NCBI RefSeq assembly: GCF_052156535.1
Contig: NZ_JBQKUP010000037.1
Location: 174,366-238,365, forward strand
Source: Nitrospira_E sp052156535
GTDB lineage: Bacteria > Nitrospirota > Nitrospiria > Nitrospirales > UBA8639
DNA: 64,000 nucleotides
Direction: 5' to 3'
A program made the translations under genes and the position numbers. Below, in pieces: positions 52,856 through 62,523 of this stretch. Each line of letters starts with the position of its first letter. Position 1 is the first letter of the stretch. The notes under the pieces are model-generated. The model did not search any database, was not told the DNA's origin, and saw only the letters and a program-made list of their open reading frames with translations.

Positions 52856-53992
52856 ATGAAAATACTATTTTGGGTGGCATTTGGGGCGGTGCTGTATACC
52901 TATTTTGGTTATCCCTTTCTTGTTTGGGTCTTCGCACGTCTGAGACCGAGGCCCATTAAGCAAAATGTAATCTTTCCCTCTGTTTCTATGGTTATTGCCG
53001 CTTATAACGAAGAAAAAGTCATTGATGCCAAAATGACCAACACGATGGCGTTGGCGTATCCAGAAGATCAGTTAGAGATTATTGTTGTTGCAGATGGGTC
53101 GACCGACCAGACGGTGAGTATTGCTCAGTCATATAAAACACAAGGAGTCACTGTCTTGTATCGGCCACTTCGGCAAGGAAAAACGGCTGCCTTGAATCAT
53201 GCTGTTTCATCGGCAAAGGGGGAGATTATATTTTTTTCTGATGCAAACACAATGTATGAACCAACAGTCATTCAAAAGATCGTACGAAATTTTCATGACC
53301 CCTCTGTGGGAGGTGTTTCAGGGCGAAAGGTGATATTGGAGGACACCGCCAGGCAAACCAGTCAAGGGGAAACAGCCTTTTGGAATTATGAAGGCTGGCT
53401 CAAATCTGAAGAAAGTCATTTAGGATCGATTGTAGGTGCAGATGGTGAGATCTTTGCCATCCGCAAAAGTCTTTTTTCATCTATGCCGCCAAGCATCGTT
53501 CATGACGATATGTTTCTTTCTCTCAAGATCGTTGAAGCGGGCTTTCGAGTCATCTATGAAGAGGAAGCCACTTCAGCAGAATATTCCTCAAAAACTCTTC
53601 ACGATGAATTTTTCCTCAAGGTTCGCTATGCCTCGGCGGGATATCAAATTCTTTCCGAATTCCGGAGAATGTTTCTTCCCCCAAAGACGACCTTTGCCTT
53701 TCAGTTTATTTCTCACAAACTATTTCGTTGGTTGATTCCCTTTTTTCTTTTGGGCATGTTGCTCACTAGTGCAGTAATTCCTTCCCTTTGGTATCAAAGT
53801 CTTTTCTGGGGGCAAATCTTCTTTTATCTTGCTGCGGTCTTAGGATGGGTCCTGATGGAAAAACTAGGCCGCACGAATATTTTTTATGTGCCCTTGTATT
53901 TCTGTATGGGGAATGCGGCCGCTTTGTATGGATTTTTTCGCCATTTCTTCAGCGCCGGACAGACGAGCCTCTGGCGTAAAGCTGAACGATAG
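52856..53992 (+). CDS. Membrane glycosyltransferase family 2 (BcsA/PgaC-like)
   Basis: This 378-residue protein has an N-terminal membrane helix (LFWVAFGAVLYTYFGYPFLVWVF). A GT-A domain follows with VSMVIAAYNEEKVID, IIVVADGSTDQT near 79-90, IFFSDANTMYEP near 124-135 and VHDDMFLSLKIVEAGF near 217-232. Two or three C-terminal helices lie near 290-365. A QxxRW-like motif is absent; KVRYASAGYQILSEF takes its place, so single-sugar transfer is more likely than processive synthesis. AAGGA lies upstream of the ATG. Confidence 0.85.
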   Translation: MKILFWVAFGAVLYTYFGYPFLVWVFARLRPRPIKQNVIFPSVSMVIAAYNEEKVIDAKMTNTMALAYPEDQLEIIVVADGSTDQTVSIAQSYKTQGVTVLYRPLRQGKTAALNHAVSSAKGEIIFFSDANTMYEPTVIQKIVRNFHDPSVGGVSGRKVILEDTARQTSQGETAFWNYEGWLKSEESHLGSIVGADGEIFAIRKSLFSSMPPSIVHDDMFLSLKIVEAGFRVIYEEEATSAEYSSKTLHDEFFLKVRYASAGYQILSEFRRMFLPPKTTFAFQFISHKLFRWLIPFFLLGMLLTSAVIPSLWYQSLFWGQIFFYLAAVLGWVLMEKLGRTNIFYVPLYFCMGNAAALYGFFRHFFSAGQTSLWRKAER

Positions 53993-54020
53993 GGATGAAA
54001 TAACATTGGAGAAATTCTGA

Positions 54021-55193
54021 GTGTATTTCGTATATGGAGTGTTTACCAGCATTTTGATCCTCCTGGGATTATTCGGAATTGTGTTATATAAAAAGCAGAT
54101 GCATCAATGGATTGCCAGCTATGTGGCTCGTCAGTTTCGTTCGCGTCCAAGCTTGTCTCAGGAGCCCATTCATATATTTTTTTGTGTTGCGGACCATTAT
54201 GAACCCGCTGTTGGTGGGGTCCCGTATGAACAGGAATGCGCCAGGGTGGAGAAATGGATGAAACTCTACCCGGCTCTTGCGTCCAAGCATCGGGATGGAA
54301 GTGGGCGTTGCCCCCAGCATAGCTTCTTTTTTCCTGCAGAAGAGTATCGCCCCGAACATCTTGACCATCTCGCAGATTTATCCCGAATGGGGTTTGGAGA
54401 TGTTGAGGTTCACCTCCATCACGATAATGATACAGCCGAAAACCTGCGAAACACACTTCTAGAATTTAAGACGCTCCTCTATGAGAAACACCATCTTCTC
54501 CGCAAAAATCCTGAATCAGGAAATATCGAATATGGCTTTATCCATGGAAACTGGGCCTTAGATAATAGTGGTTGGGCAGGAAAATGGTGTGGCGTGAATA
54601 ATGAGATTACCATTCTTCGTGAGACGGGATGTTATGCGGACTTCACTTTTCCTTCCGCCCCCGATGAAACACAGGTTCAAACGATTAATTCGCTGTATTA
54701 TGCCACAGATGATCCTTTGCAACCGAAATCCCATAATGCGGGTATCTCGGTTGAAGTTGGCAAAAAAGCCTGCGGAGATTTAATGCTGATCCAGGGTCCA
54801 TTAGGATTGAATTGGAAGGCTCGAAAATTAGGATTTCTTCCCAGGATTGAAAATGGTGAACTGTCGGGTGATAACCCCCCCTCCAACGATCGCGTCGATC
54901 TTTGGATCAAGACTCATATTCATGTGCAAGGACAACCCAATTGGATCTTTGTGAAGCTTCATACACATGGCGCCTCTGAACCAAACATGGACGTTCTCCT
55001 TGGAGAGCCTATGGATCGTATGTGGACGTATCTGGAGACCACCTATAATGATGGAAGGAGATATTGTCTTCATTATGTCACTGCCTATGAGTTATTTCAG
55101 ATGGTGAAGGCTGCGGAAAGCAGAGCCATGAGTGATCCGACTCACTATTTGGAAAAAATTCGTGAGTTTCAGGCAACACAACATGCTGAATAA
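54021..55193 (+). CDS. Membrane-anchored NodB-like protein of uncertain function
   Basis: This 390-residue protein has an N-terminal membrane helix (VYGVFTSILILLGLFGIVLY). A soluble domain follows with IFFCVADHYEPAVGG near 51-65, CPQHSFFFPAEEY near 97-109, VEVHLHHDNDTAENL near 127-141, IHGNWALDNS near 173-182 and VKLHTHG near 316-322. The Asp-His and repeated His motifs suggest a metal-dependent fold related to polysaccharide deacetylases, but the standard TFDDG is missing. I know such proteins only as conserved hypotheticals of EPS loci. GTG start with GGAG upstream. Confidence 0.6.
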   Translation: MYFVYGVFTSILILLGLFGIVLYKKQMHQWIASYVARQFRSRPSLSQEPIHIFFCVADHYEPAVGGVPYEQECARVEKWMKLYPALASKHRDGSGRCPQHSFFFPAEEYRPEHLDHLADLSRMGFGDVEVHLHHDNDTAENLRNTLLEFKTLLYEKHHLLRKNPESGNIEYGFIHGNWALDNSGWAGKWCGVNNEITILRETGCYADFTFPSAPDETQVQTINSLYYATDDPLQPKSHNAGISVEVGKKACGDLMLIQGPLGLNWKARKLGFLPRIENGELSGDNPPSNDRVDLWIKTHIHVQGQPNWIFVKLHTHGASEPNMDVLLGEPMDRMWTYLETTYNDGRRYCLHYVTAYELFQMVKAAESRAMSDPTHYLEKIREFQATQHAE

Positions 55194-55255
55194 CGTCAAT
55201 TAAATAACCAACGTATTCAATCCTGAAAAGCCACAAAGGATTTCATTCATACTTT

Positions 55256-56620
55256 ATGGTCAAAGAAGAAACCGCAGCGATAGACCCTGTGGACTCCATT
55301 GAGCCCAATCGAATTTCTGGGACCGGGCCTATACCCTCACCCCTGTCTTTCCTTCTTTATATTTACTTTATCACTCTCTATCTACGGCCCCAAGACTGGG
55401 TTCCGTTTATGCTGAATTGGCCTGTTGATTATATTATTTTTGCCTTTTTGCTCGGTGGCTCTGTTTTCCAATTGGATGGATGGCAGCGTTTGGGCAAATT
55501 GCCATTATTGTATGTGTTGATGGTCTGGCTTGTTGTGATCATCTTGTCAAACCTCGCGCAAGGTGGGGAAGGATCCTGGTATGCCAGGGCGGCTTTCACT
55601 GAATATTCAAAATCCTTTCTTATTTTTATGTGTTTGTTTATTTTTCTGACCTCAACTGGACAAATCCGCCGCCTGATCTGGTTTCAAATTATCTTATCAG
55701 GGCTTCTCGCCTACCAGTGCATTGATCAAGTGGCTACCGGCGTCGGGTGGGCCGGGCAACTTCTTGGTTGGGATGATGGACATGGCGGGCGTGCAAAATG
55801 GGTTGGACTTTGGGATGGAATGAATGTCCTGGCGTTGCTGTTTGTTATTTCCTTCCCTTTTCTCATCCAATTTATGTTCTCTCCCTGGAACATCTTCGTT
55901 CGGATTATTTCCTTCCTTTTTGCCATACTTATTTTTCAAGGCCTTCTTTTGACCCAATCACGGGGAGGGTTGCTGGCGTCCGTGGTTTCGTTATTTGCTT
56001 CCCTGGTATTACGGTTTAAGCCGCGTACTGCGTTGATCCTCGGTGCTATTGTTCTGGTTTTGGCTGCCCCGTTGGTTGGGTTTCTCACAACACGTGGGCT
56101 TGATGATAGTGATGGGAGTAAGTCTGCGGCTCATCGTGTAGACCTATGGGCGGCGGGGCTGGAGATGGCTAAGGAAAATCCGGTCTTTGGAGTAGGCAAA
56201 ATGCGGTTTAAAGGCTCTGCCAGACATAAAACGGGTCTTAGCCTGATCGCCCATAATTCATATGTCGAAAATCTTGGAGAAACAGGCTTTCCTGGCCTAT
56301 TTGTCTATATCGCCTTATCTTATCTTTCCATAAAAGGTCTGTGGCATGTTTCGAAGCAAGTCTCCGATCCTAAGGATCGCTCACTCGCTCTGGCCCTTTT
56401 AGCGAGTATTTGTTCGTATGCGGCCACCTCCATGTTTGTGACGACGGATTTTATACTTTTTTATGTACAGCTTGGGATTGCTGCAGCTTTTTGTTCATTA
56501 AATGGATTTAATCCCACGTTGACTCTTAAAGATTTCTTTTTGATTGCCCTTTTAGAAGTTGGATTTGTACTGTTTCTTCGATTATTTACTGCACTGTTTT
56601 TTGCCGGCGCGATGTCATAA
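55256..56620 (+). CDS. O-antigen ligase/polymerase family protein (Wzy-like, XrtA-associated type)
   Basis: This 454-residue membrane protein has about 11 helices. The large periplasmic loop contains SAAHRVDLWAAGLEMAKENPVFGVG near 290-314 and AHNSYVENLGETGFPGLFVYI near 331-351, the Wzy_C motif with the catalytic His. The beginning SFLLYIYFITLYLRPQDWVPF resembles the O-glycosylation-ligase-like proteins in exosortase-A loci. It should polymerise repeat units or ligate the glycan to an acceptor. It is the only such gene in the window. The ATG has no strong ribosome-binding site. Confidence 0.83.
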   Translation: MVKEETAAIDPVDSIEPNRISGTGPIPSPLSFLLYIYFITLYLRPQDWVPFMLNWPVDYIIFAFLLGGSVFQLDGWQRLGKLPLLYVLMVWLVVIILSNLAQGGEGSWYARAAFTEYSKSFLIFMCLFIFLTSTGQIRRLIWFQIILSGLLAYQCIDQVATGVGWAGQLLGWDDGHGGRAKWVGLWDGMNVLALLFVISFPFLIQFMFSPWNIFVRIISFLFAILIFQGLLLTQSRGGLLASVVSLFASLVLRFKPRTALILGAIVLVLAAPLVGFLTTRGLDDSDGSKSAAHRVDLWAAGLEMAKENPVFGVGKMRFKGSARHKTGLSLIAHNSYVENLGETGFPGLFVYIALSYLSIKGLWHVSKQVSDPKDRSLALALLASICSYAATSMFVTTDFILFYVQLGIAAAFCSLNGFNPTLTLKDFFLIALLEVGFVLFLRLFTALFFAGAMS

Positions 56621-56643
56621 ATTTTTCTTTGGAGTCAATCGCT

Positions 56644-58509
56644 ATGTGTGCCATATGTGGTGTGGTGAAGATTGGGGATGGTGAACCCGTCGAACAAGGT
56701 CTTCTTGTGCAGATGAGGGATTCCATGGTTCATCGGGGCCCTGATTCCGCGGGATTATTCTTGAATAAGCATGTGGGATTTGGACACCGACGACTAAAAA
56801 TTATTGATTTACATGCTGGCGCACAGCCTATGTTTAATGAGGATGGGACGATTGCGGTTGTCTACAATGGCGAAATTTACAACTTTCTTGAATTGCGGGA
56901 CCGCCTAATAGCTAAGGGGCATACCTTTCAAACGCGGTGTGATACTGAAGTCATCGTTCATGCCTATGAGGAATACGGAATTGACTGTCCCAAATGGTTT
57001 GACGGGATGTTTGCCTTTGCACTATATGATGCCAACAACAATTCGGTCTTTCTTGCCCGGGATCGGGTTGGAATAAAACCACTCTATTTCTACGTGGATC
57101 AGCATCAGTTTCTTTTTGCTTCTGAAGTTCGGGCTATTCTCAATGTGCTGGACCATCAACCATCGGCCAATATTGCCGCTTTGGACTTTTACGTGTCGGT
57201 GGGGTATGTCCCCGGGCAAACAACACTATTTCAAGGTATCCAAAAACTTCTTCCAGGGTATGGTTTACATCTTCAAGATGGGCAAGTGACTCTTTCTCAG
57301 TATTGGGATCTCAGGGATGGCCCTCCCAGAGCCGTTTCATTGGAGAAAGCTCAAGAGCAATACGCGGAATTACTTCAAAAAAGTATAAAAATGAGCCTGA
57401 TGAGCGATGTCCCGTTGGGTGTCTTTTTGAGTGGAGGTATTGATTCCAGTGCGGTTGTTGCAGGAATGAGCCAATTTATCACCGAACCGGTCAAGACATT
57501 TTCTGTTGGATATCGTGATGATCGGGGTGCCAGCGAACTTCCCTATGCCAAACTTATTGCGAACAAATTTCATACGGATCACCACGAGTATATCCTTGAG
57601 TCAGAGGAATTTTTTACCTCATTGGACCTGTTACTTGAGTATACGGAAGAACCCATTGTGGAAAGTGCGGCTATTGCACTTTTTCACCTCTCCCGGTTGG
57701 CCAAAGAGCATGTGACCGTTATTCTCTCAGGAGAAGGGAGTGACGAGATTTTGGCCGGCTATCCCTTGTACCCCATTATGGGAATGCTTGATCGAATTCA
57801 TCGAGTTTTTGGATATGTTCCAATCTGGATTCTTGATTGTCTGTCGACGCTCGCCAAGGGAAATGAAAAATACACAAAATATGTTGATTGGATGCGAATG
57901 CCTCTCCCCAAACGCTATCGAGGAATCTCTAACGATGTGACACCGAGTATAAAGGGAGCAATGTATCAACCTGACTTTGCCTCTCGTTTAGGCCACAATT
58001 CCGATGTGTTTTTTGAGCATCTCTTTGGCACCCTAACCCACAGTTCATCATTGAGGAAAATGGGTTATGTGGACATCAAGTCGTGGTTGCCGGATGACCT
58101 TTTGGTCAAAGCGGATAAAATGACGATGGCCAATTCCCTTGAACTCCGTGTTCCATTTTTGGATCACCATCTGCTTGAGTTTGCCATGTCGTTGCCTGAT
58201 GAGTATCGTTTGAAAGGGTGGGATGGGAAGTTTCTCCTAAAAAAAATTATGGAGAAATCCCTACCTCATGAGATCATTTATCGGAAGAAGAAAGGATTTC
58301 CCGTGCCGGTGGCAAAGTGGTTTAGGGAAAATCTTTATCACCAGGTTCGTCATGTCTTGCTGGACAGCAAAAGTCTCACACGAAATTACTTTCAAGAGTC
58401 GTATATTGATAATGCCTTGAGGCGACATCGGGAGGGAAAGGAAGATTTGAGCCGAAGGCTGTTTTCCCTTGTCGCTTTGGAAATGTGGCACAAGAAATAC
58501 ATTGATTGA
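56644..58509 (+). CDS. Glutamine-hydrolysing amidotransferase of the asparagine synthase family (XrtA type)
   Basis: This 621-residue protein begins MCAICGVVKIGDG. Cys2 is the N-terminal nucleophile of a class II glutaminase and requires the ATG at 56644; a TTG at 56629 would bury it. RGPDSAGLFLN and YNGEIYNFLELR follow near 32-85. The synthetase domain has the ATP-binding FLSGGIDSSAVVAGM near 260-274. Members in exosortase-A loci are thought to amidate a sugar acid or amino acid of the EPS and not to make free asparagine, though asnB function cannot be excluded. GGAG lies about nine bases before the ATG. Confidence 0.88.
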   Translation: MCAICGVVKIGDGEPVEQGLLVQMRDSMVHRGPDSAGLFLNKHVGFGHRRLKIIDLHAGAQPMFNEDGTIAVVYNGEIYNFLELRDRLIAKGHTFQTRCDTEVIVHAYEEYGIDCPKWFDGMFAFALYDANNNSVFLARDRVGIKPLYFYVDQHQFLFASEVRAILNVLDHQPSANIAALDFYVSVGYVPGQTTLFQGIQKLLPGYGLHLQDGQVTLSQYWDLRDGPPRAVSLEKAQEQYAELLQKSIKMSLMSDVPLGVFLSGGIDSSAVVAGMSQFITEPVKTFSVGYRDDRGASELPYAKLIANKFHTDHHEYILESEEFFTSLDLLLEYTEEPIVESAAIALFHLSRLAKEHVTVILSGEGSDEILAGYPLYPIMGMLDRIHRVFGYVPIWILDCLSTLAKGNEKYTKYVDWMRMPLPKRYRGISNDVTPSIKGAMYQPDFASRLGHNSDVFFEHLFGTLTHSSSLRKMGYVDIKSWLPDDLLVKADKMTMANSLELRVPFLDHHLLEFAMSLPDEYRLKGWDGKFLLKKIMEKSLPHEIIYRKKKGFPVPVAKWFRENLYHQVRHVLLDSKSLTRNYFQESYIDNALRRHREGKEDLSRRLFSLVALEMWHKKYID

Positions 58510-58542
58510 TCTCTCTCTTTATTGATAGTTGCTCTGCTTGAT

Positions 58543-59745
58543 ATGCCACCGTCTTTAAAAGTTCTGTTTATTTCCCAGATTTTTCCGACTCCCGTGAATC
58601 CAACAAAGGGAGTCTTCAGCCAACAACTTGTTCAAGGTTTAATGGACTATTGCGATGTCCGCGTCGTTTGCCCACAACCCTGGTTTCCCAGGCTCCCTCG
58701 ATGGAAATTTTTGGAGAGATGGCATGGATATTCCTTAATCCCAACTCAATATGATGTCGATCGTATACCCGTCTTGAGTCCGAAATATCCGTTTATTCCT
58801 AAACTAGGTGACCGGTACCATAGTTTCCTGTTCTTCCTAGGGCTTGTTCGATACGCGTACGCCCTGAGACGGCGTTTTCGATTTGATGTGATCAATGCTC
58901 ATTGGCTTTATCCTGATGGAGTGGCTGCTGCCCGGCTTGCCAGAATCGTGGGGGTACCCTTGGTACTATCAGGTCTCGGGTGTGATGTGAATATGTTTTT
59001 GTTTGAAAAACGGAAGAGAGGGTCGATTCTTCGGGCCCTGAAACAAGCTTCTCAGGTCACAGTCGTTTCAGAAGAATTGAAAGCTCACCTGTTGGGCGTA
59101 GGGATAAATCATGAGCATGTCACGGTTATTCGTAATGGCGTCAATAAACAATTATTCTATCCAAGGGATCAGACTGAATGTGTGAGCATGCTTGGACTTC
59201 CTCAAAGGTGTCCTTGCGTCGTATTTGTCGGAAGATTGGCAGAAGAGGAAGAAAAGGGTCTTCGGTATCTAATTGAGGCCTTTCAAAAACTTGTTCGAGT
59301 GAGAAAGTTAATAACCCTGTATGTTATCGGGGATGGCCCCATGCTCAAACCGTATAAAAATCTTGTCCACGATCAGGGCCTTCAAGAGCAGATTCAGTTT
59401 GTTGGTGCCAAGGCACATCAGGACATTCCTCTATGGATAGGCGCTTGTGATGTTTTTTGTTTGCCGAGTCTTCGTGAGGGATGTCCCAATGTGGTTCTAG
59501 AGGCATTATCCTGTGGCCGTCCAGTGGTTGCATCCGAAGTGGGTGATATTCCCAATCTCATTCGGAAAGACAATGGATTACTTGTTGAGCCTGGCAATAG
59601 TCACCAGTTGTGTGAGGCATTGGAAAATGCCCTGGCAAGAAAATGGAATCAAGTTGAAATTTGCCGATCTGTCAGTACCCTAACCTGGAATGCCGCCGCA
59701 TCCCAATATTATTCCGTGCTCCACCGCGCCTGTTCTGTTGTGTGA
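58543..59745 (+). CDS. Glycosyltransferase family 4, last gene of the EPS block
   Basis: This enzyme of about 400 residues has LKVLFISQIFPTPVNPTKGVF at the N-terminus, an INAHWLYPDGVAAARLA acceptor-side motif near 123-139, FVGRLAEEEEKGLRYLIEAF near 226-245 and CLPSLREGCPNVVLEALSCGRPVVAS near 305-330 with the EX7E pair. It belongs to the same GT4 group as WcaC/AmsK-type enzymes. I use ATG 58543; a TTG at 58522 is also open. It ends 40 bases before a strong hairpin. Confidence 0.87.
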   Translation: MPPSLKVLFISQIFPTPVNPTKGVFSQQLVQGLMDYCDVRVVCPQPWFPRLPRWKFLERWHGYSLIPTQYDVDRIPVLSPKYPFIPKLGDRYHSFLFFLGLVRYAYALRRRFRFDVINAHWLYPDGVAAARLARIVGVPLVLSGLGCDVNMFLFEKRKRGSILRALKQASQVTVVSEELKAHLLGVGINHEHVTVIRNGVNKQLFYPRDQTECVSMLGLPQRCPCVVFVGRLAEEEEKGLRYLIEAFQKLVRVRKLITLYVIGDGPMLKPYKNLVHDQGLQEQIQFVGAKAHQDIPLWIGACDVFCLPSLREGCPNVVLEALSCGRPVVASEVGDIPNLIRKDNGLLVEPGNSHQLCEALENALARKWNQVEICRSVSTLTWNAAASQYYSVLHRACSVV

Positions 59746-59784
59746 TTTCTTCCGGATAGATGGAGGTATTTCTTGTAAGAGGGA

Positions 59785-59819
59785 GGTGCAGCAAGTCGTT
59801 CAAGGCTGCTTGCTGCACC
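59785..59819. terminator. Perfect 11-bp inverted repeat between convergent genes
   Basis: GGTGCAGCAAG (59785-59795) and CTTGCTGCACC (59809-59819) are exact arms around a 13-base loop. The hairpin sits in the 86-base gap between the last EPS gene and the convergent secreted protein gene, so it probably ends both transcripts. There is no T-run on either side, which is atypical for intrinsic terminators. Confidence 0.55.
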
Positions 59820-59831
59820 AGGTTGGCCATC

Positions 59832-61373
59832 TTATTGAATGGTGAGCGAAAGGCCTTTGGGGGGAGCCGGGGGAATCGTATCTGAAGTACCACCACCATT
59901 TGCATATTCTGCTGGAAGAGGGTTCCCAAGATATTCCCAAATATAATGTGTGAGGGATGCTTTACCGCAGAATCCTCGTGTTACATTTGCACAGAGGTCC
60001 GCCTTGATCCGTGCTTCATTGGGGAATGGCCAGAGATTTTCGTTGGTTAAGGTGCCATTCTGATAACGTTTGATGATTGTCGCGCCAATATCTCCACCAT
60101 CAGAAGCCGCCCCCTTATTTGGTGTCCCCGTTTCCGCCCGTAGCAGATATTTTAAACCTGGTTGTATACTGGAATCGTGGGGACCAGGACTTGCCCCGTT
60201 ATAATTAGGACTATTCGAATAGACGTTATTATAATCTGAGGAAACCGACCCATTGATTCCACTATTTGAATTATTGTGGATGAGGCTATTTTTGAGGGAG
60301 ACATTAGTCACCTGATTGCCGCCGCCACCGAAATAGGTCCCATAAGATCCCCCACCCAATGTGACATGGTTGAGGGCGGTGTTGCTGCTCTTTCGGGGAA
60401 CTGTAATGGCGTATACATTCCCCCACGACACAACATTTTCGAATCGGTTATTGTTATTGACTGCCCCTCCCGACTCAGAAGCCAGACCGTTCCCCACATT
60501 ATTGAGGCTAATCATACCAAGAATGACGTTATTGGATGAGCCAGTATATGGAGCGGTGTCGCCATTGCTATTGCCGGCAAGCAAAATCCCACCACGATCT
60601 CCTCCTCCTGTGGCAGTCGTCCCATCCAGGAGAATGACATTCTCCAGCAGGCTGTCATAGGTATTGTATAAACTCATGTTGAATTTCGGGTCACCGGGCT
60701 TGTAGTCCAAACCATCCCAACGATCCCATCGAAGCACAGCCCGCCGCACCGTCACTTTTGTCCCTCCATAGACACTCAGGACATATCGGCCAGGCCCCCA
60801 GCCCCACACCTCCTCGAATAACGAGTCACGAATGCGGGCCAAGCTCCAAACATTATTGTTCGTGTTCACTGCACTCCCAAATGCACCGGTGCGGCGAATG
60901 GTAATATTATTGATTTGGTTGGTTAAGGATGTCCCATCTGGTGATTGGATGGAAACGGCAGGTCTTTCACCAGAATTCTGGATGCGGAGTCCTTCGATGA
61001 CTATATGATGGGTGCCCGCTTGGCGGATGTCAATTCCGGAACGAACGCCTGCACCATCAATGACGGCCTTGCCATCGTGTTCTGCCTGAATTATTGTGGG
61101 TGAGGTTGTTGACCCGCTTGGGGGATTCGTGATGGTGCTCCCTTCATAATTATACTGACCATCCTTGAAGATATACGTGTGGCTCCCTCCCTTCGAAAAG
61201 GCATGCGAGAGCGTGTAATAAGGGTTCTGGCTGGTACCATTGCCAAGGACATTACTTCCTGTGGGGGATATATAATAGGTAGCAGCAAGGCTCTGAGTGG
61301 CATTCAGCAAGAAAAATGCTGCGAGTAGCGGCCAACAGAGTGTTGCTGGATTTGTTGCATGTCGGCTTTTCAT
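59832..61373 (-). CDS. Secreted right-handed beta-helix protein with proline-rich tail
   Basis: This 513-residue protein has a signal peptide (LLAAFFLLNATQSLA, cleavage near 31), the opening TYYISPTGSNVLGNGTSQNPYYTL typical of pectate-lyase-like helices, and PbH1-type coils such as HHIVIEGLRIQNSG, ITIRRTGAFGSAV and NVSLKNSLIHNNSNSG from about 110 to 400. It probably binds or cleaves a polysaccharide at the cell surface; catalytic residues cannot be assigned. The C-terminus ends DTIPPAPPKGLSLTIQ, which looks like the first strand of a fibronectin III domain cut short, and it resembles the end of the protein at 39061. AAGGAG precedes the ATG. Confidence 0.8.
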   Translation of the reverse strand: MKSRHATNPATLCWPLLAAFFLLNATQSLAATYYISPTGSNVLGNGTSQNPYYTLSHAFSKGGSHTYIFKDGQYNYEGSTITNPPSGSTTSPTIIQAEHDGKAVIDGAGVRSGIDIRQAGTHHIVIEGLRIQNSGERPAVSIQSPDGTSLTNQINNITIRRTGAFGSAVNTNNNVWSLARIRDSLFEEVWGWGPGRYVLSVYGGTKVTVRRAVLRWDRWDGLDYKPGDPKFNMSLYNTYDSLLENVILLDGTTATGGGDRGGILLAGNSNGDTAPYTGSSNNVILGMISLNNVGNGLASESGGAVNNNNRFENVVSWGNVYAITVPRKSSNTALNHVTLGGGSYGTYFGGGGNQVTNVSLKNSLIHNNSNSGINGSVSSDYNNVYSNSPNYNGASPGPHDSSIQPGLKYLLRAETGTPNKGAASDGGDIGATIIKRYQNGTLTNENLWPFPNEARIKADLCANVTRGFCGKASLTHYIWEYLGNPLPAEYANGGGTSDTIPPAPPKGLSLTIQ

Positions 61374-62523
61374 GGTTTTCTCCTTTTGATGCTATGCCGT
61401 GACGACCCTGAAATTACTTACGCATAGGAATTTAATTGATGATATAGGTAGTAGACGTATTTTCTTATAGTTCTCTATGAAATTGGTTTTCAGCCCGTGA
61501 CTGGTTATGTTTCGGTAACATAAAAAAAAGCTTTAGGAGGTTATTTTTTGGGAATTTTTTTCAACTTTAACCATGCTATAGGCGGAAAGCTCAACCTTTT
61601 TGCCAGACGAAGATTTTGAAAAAATCATACTGTGTCTGGTTGGAGTTACTATGGCGACTCCGCCTAACCTGGGAATTTGTGGTTAGTCATAGGTATATGT
61701 GCTTTGTTCAGGCATCAAAATAACGGTTGAAGTCGAAATAGCTCAGCAATAGACTGGATGGCTCTTTTACGGGAATGATTAAGTCTAAACGCGTCTCGAT
61801 TTGCTGCCTTGTAATACAAGCATTATTTAGTAAAATTCCGTAAGCCAAAATATATCCAGGAAGACTTGTAACTGTTGATTTATTGTTGCGCCTTCTCAAG
61901 GGACAGGGATGAAGAACGTGATTCAAAATCACTTTTCTTATCTCATTTGTTGATCACTTCCAAACTCCCCTAATACTTTATGTATATGACCGAGTTTTTT
62001 GTAATCGAACCGCTGCCCCTATCCATGGCCGAGGAAGGGGCTGTTCCCGGAATCATCCAGCCTGCGGTCTTGGATTCCCCACTCCGATAACTGTTGTTGA
62101 TTGAGCGAAGGATACTCAATAGGTCGCGACTGCATCCTGGCAAGTGAAAAGGTTATGCGGGATTGGATTATTATTTGGGTTAGCCACTACCCTGGCACCA
62201 TGTTTTTTCCCTCATTAGGTCCCTCCGAAAGTAAGTGAATGATTGGTACTGTATCAAGGAGAGCATTCCTCGCACGCTGATAAGTCACCGTTCGAATGTG
62301 TCTTACTGCTACTAAAATTATTGTTGGTATTTTCACCAGGTTTCAACCAGATGCTTTCACACCCTGAGGTTTCTGTAAGGGTGGTGGGGTTGGTTATTCT
62401 CCCATGGAAATGCTTGCTACCACCCTGTTCTTGGATTTGTTATCTGTAAGGAAAATTTTCCTATTATCTTTTTCCGTTATATTTCTGGTTATTTCCTCAA
62501 TGGTGGTTCATGGATCACCCATC
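61374..62523. other. Long intergenic region between two secreted protein genes
   Basis: About 1.15 kb with no supported gene. The first part should hold the promoter of the minus-strand beta-helix gene and includes ATGTT/AACAT arms near 61507-61521 followed by an A-run. A minus-strand frame around 61708-61932 has no recognisable domain. A stretch near 62000-62130 reads on the minus strand like a piece of an unrelated decayed gene (LSEWGIQDRRL) that I cannot place. Confidence 0.4.

Noticed and set aside
62000..62130. Remnant of a sensor-kinase-like gene on the minus strand
   Set aside because: Only one short phrase (LSEWGIQDRRL) looked familiar; this is too little to name a family.
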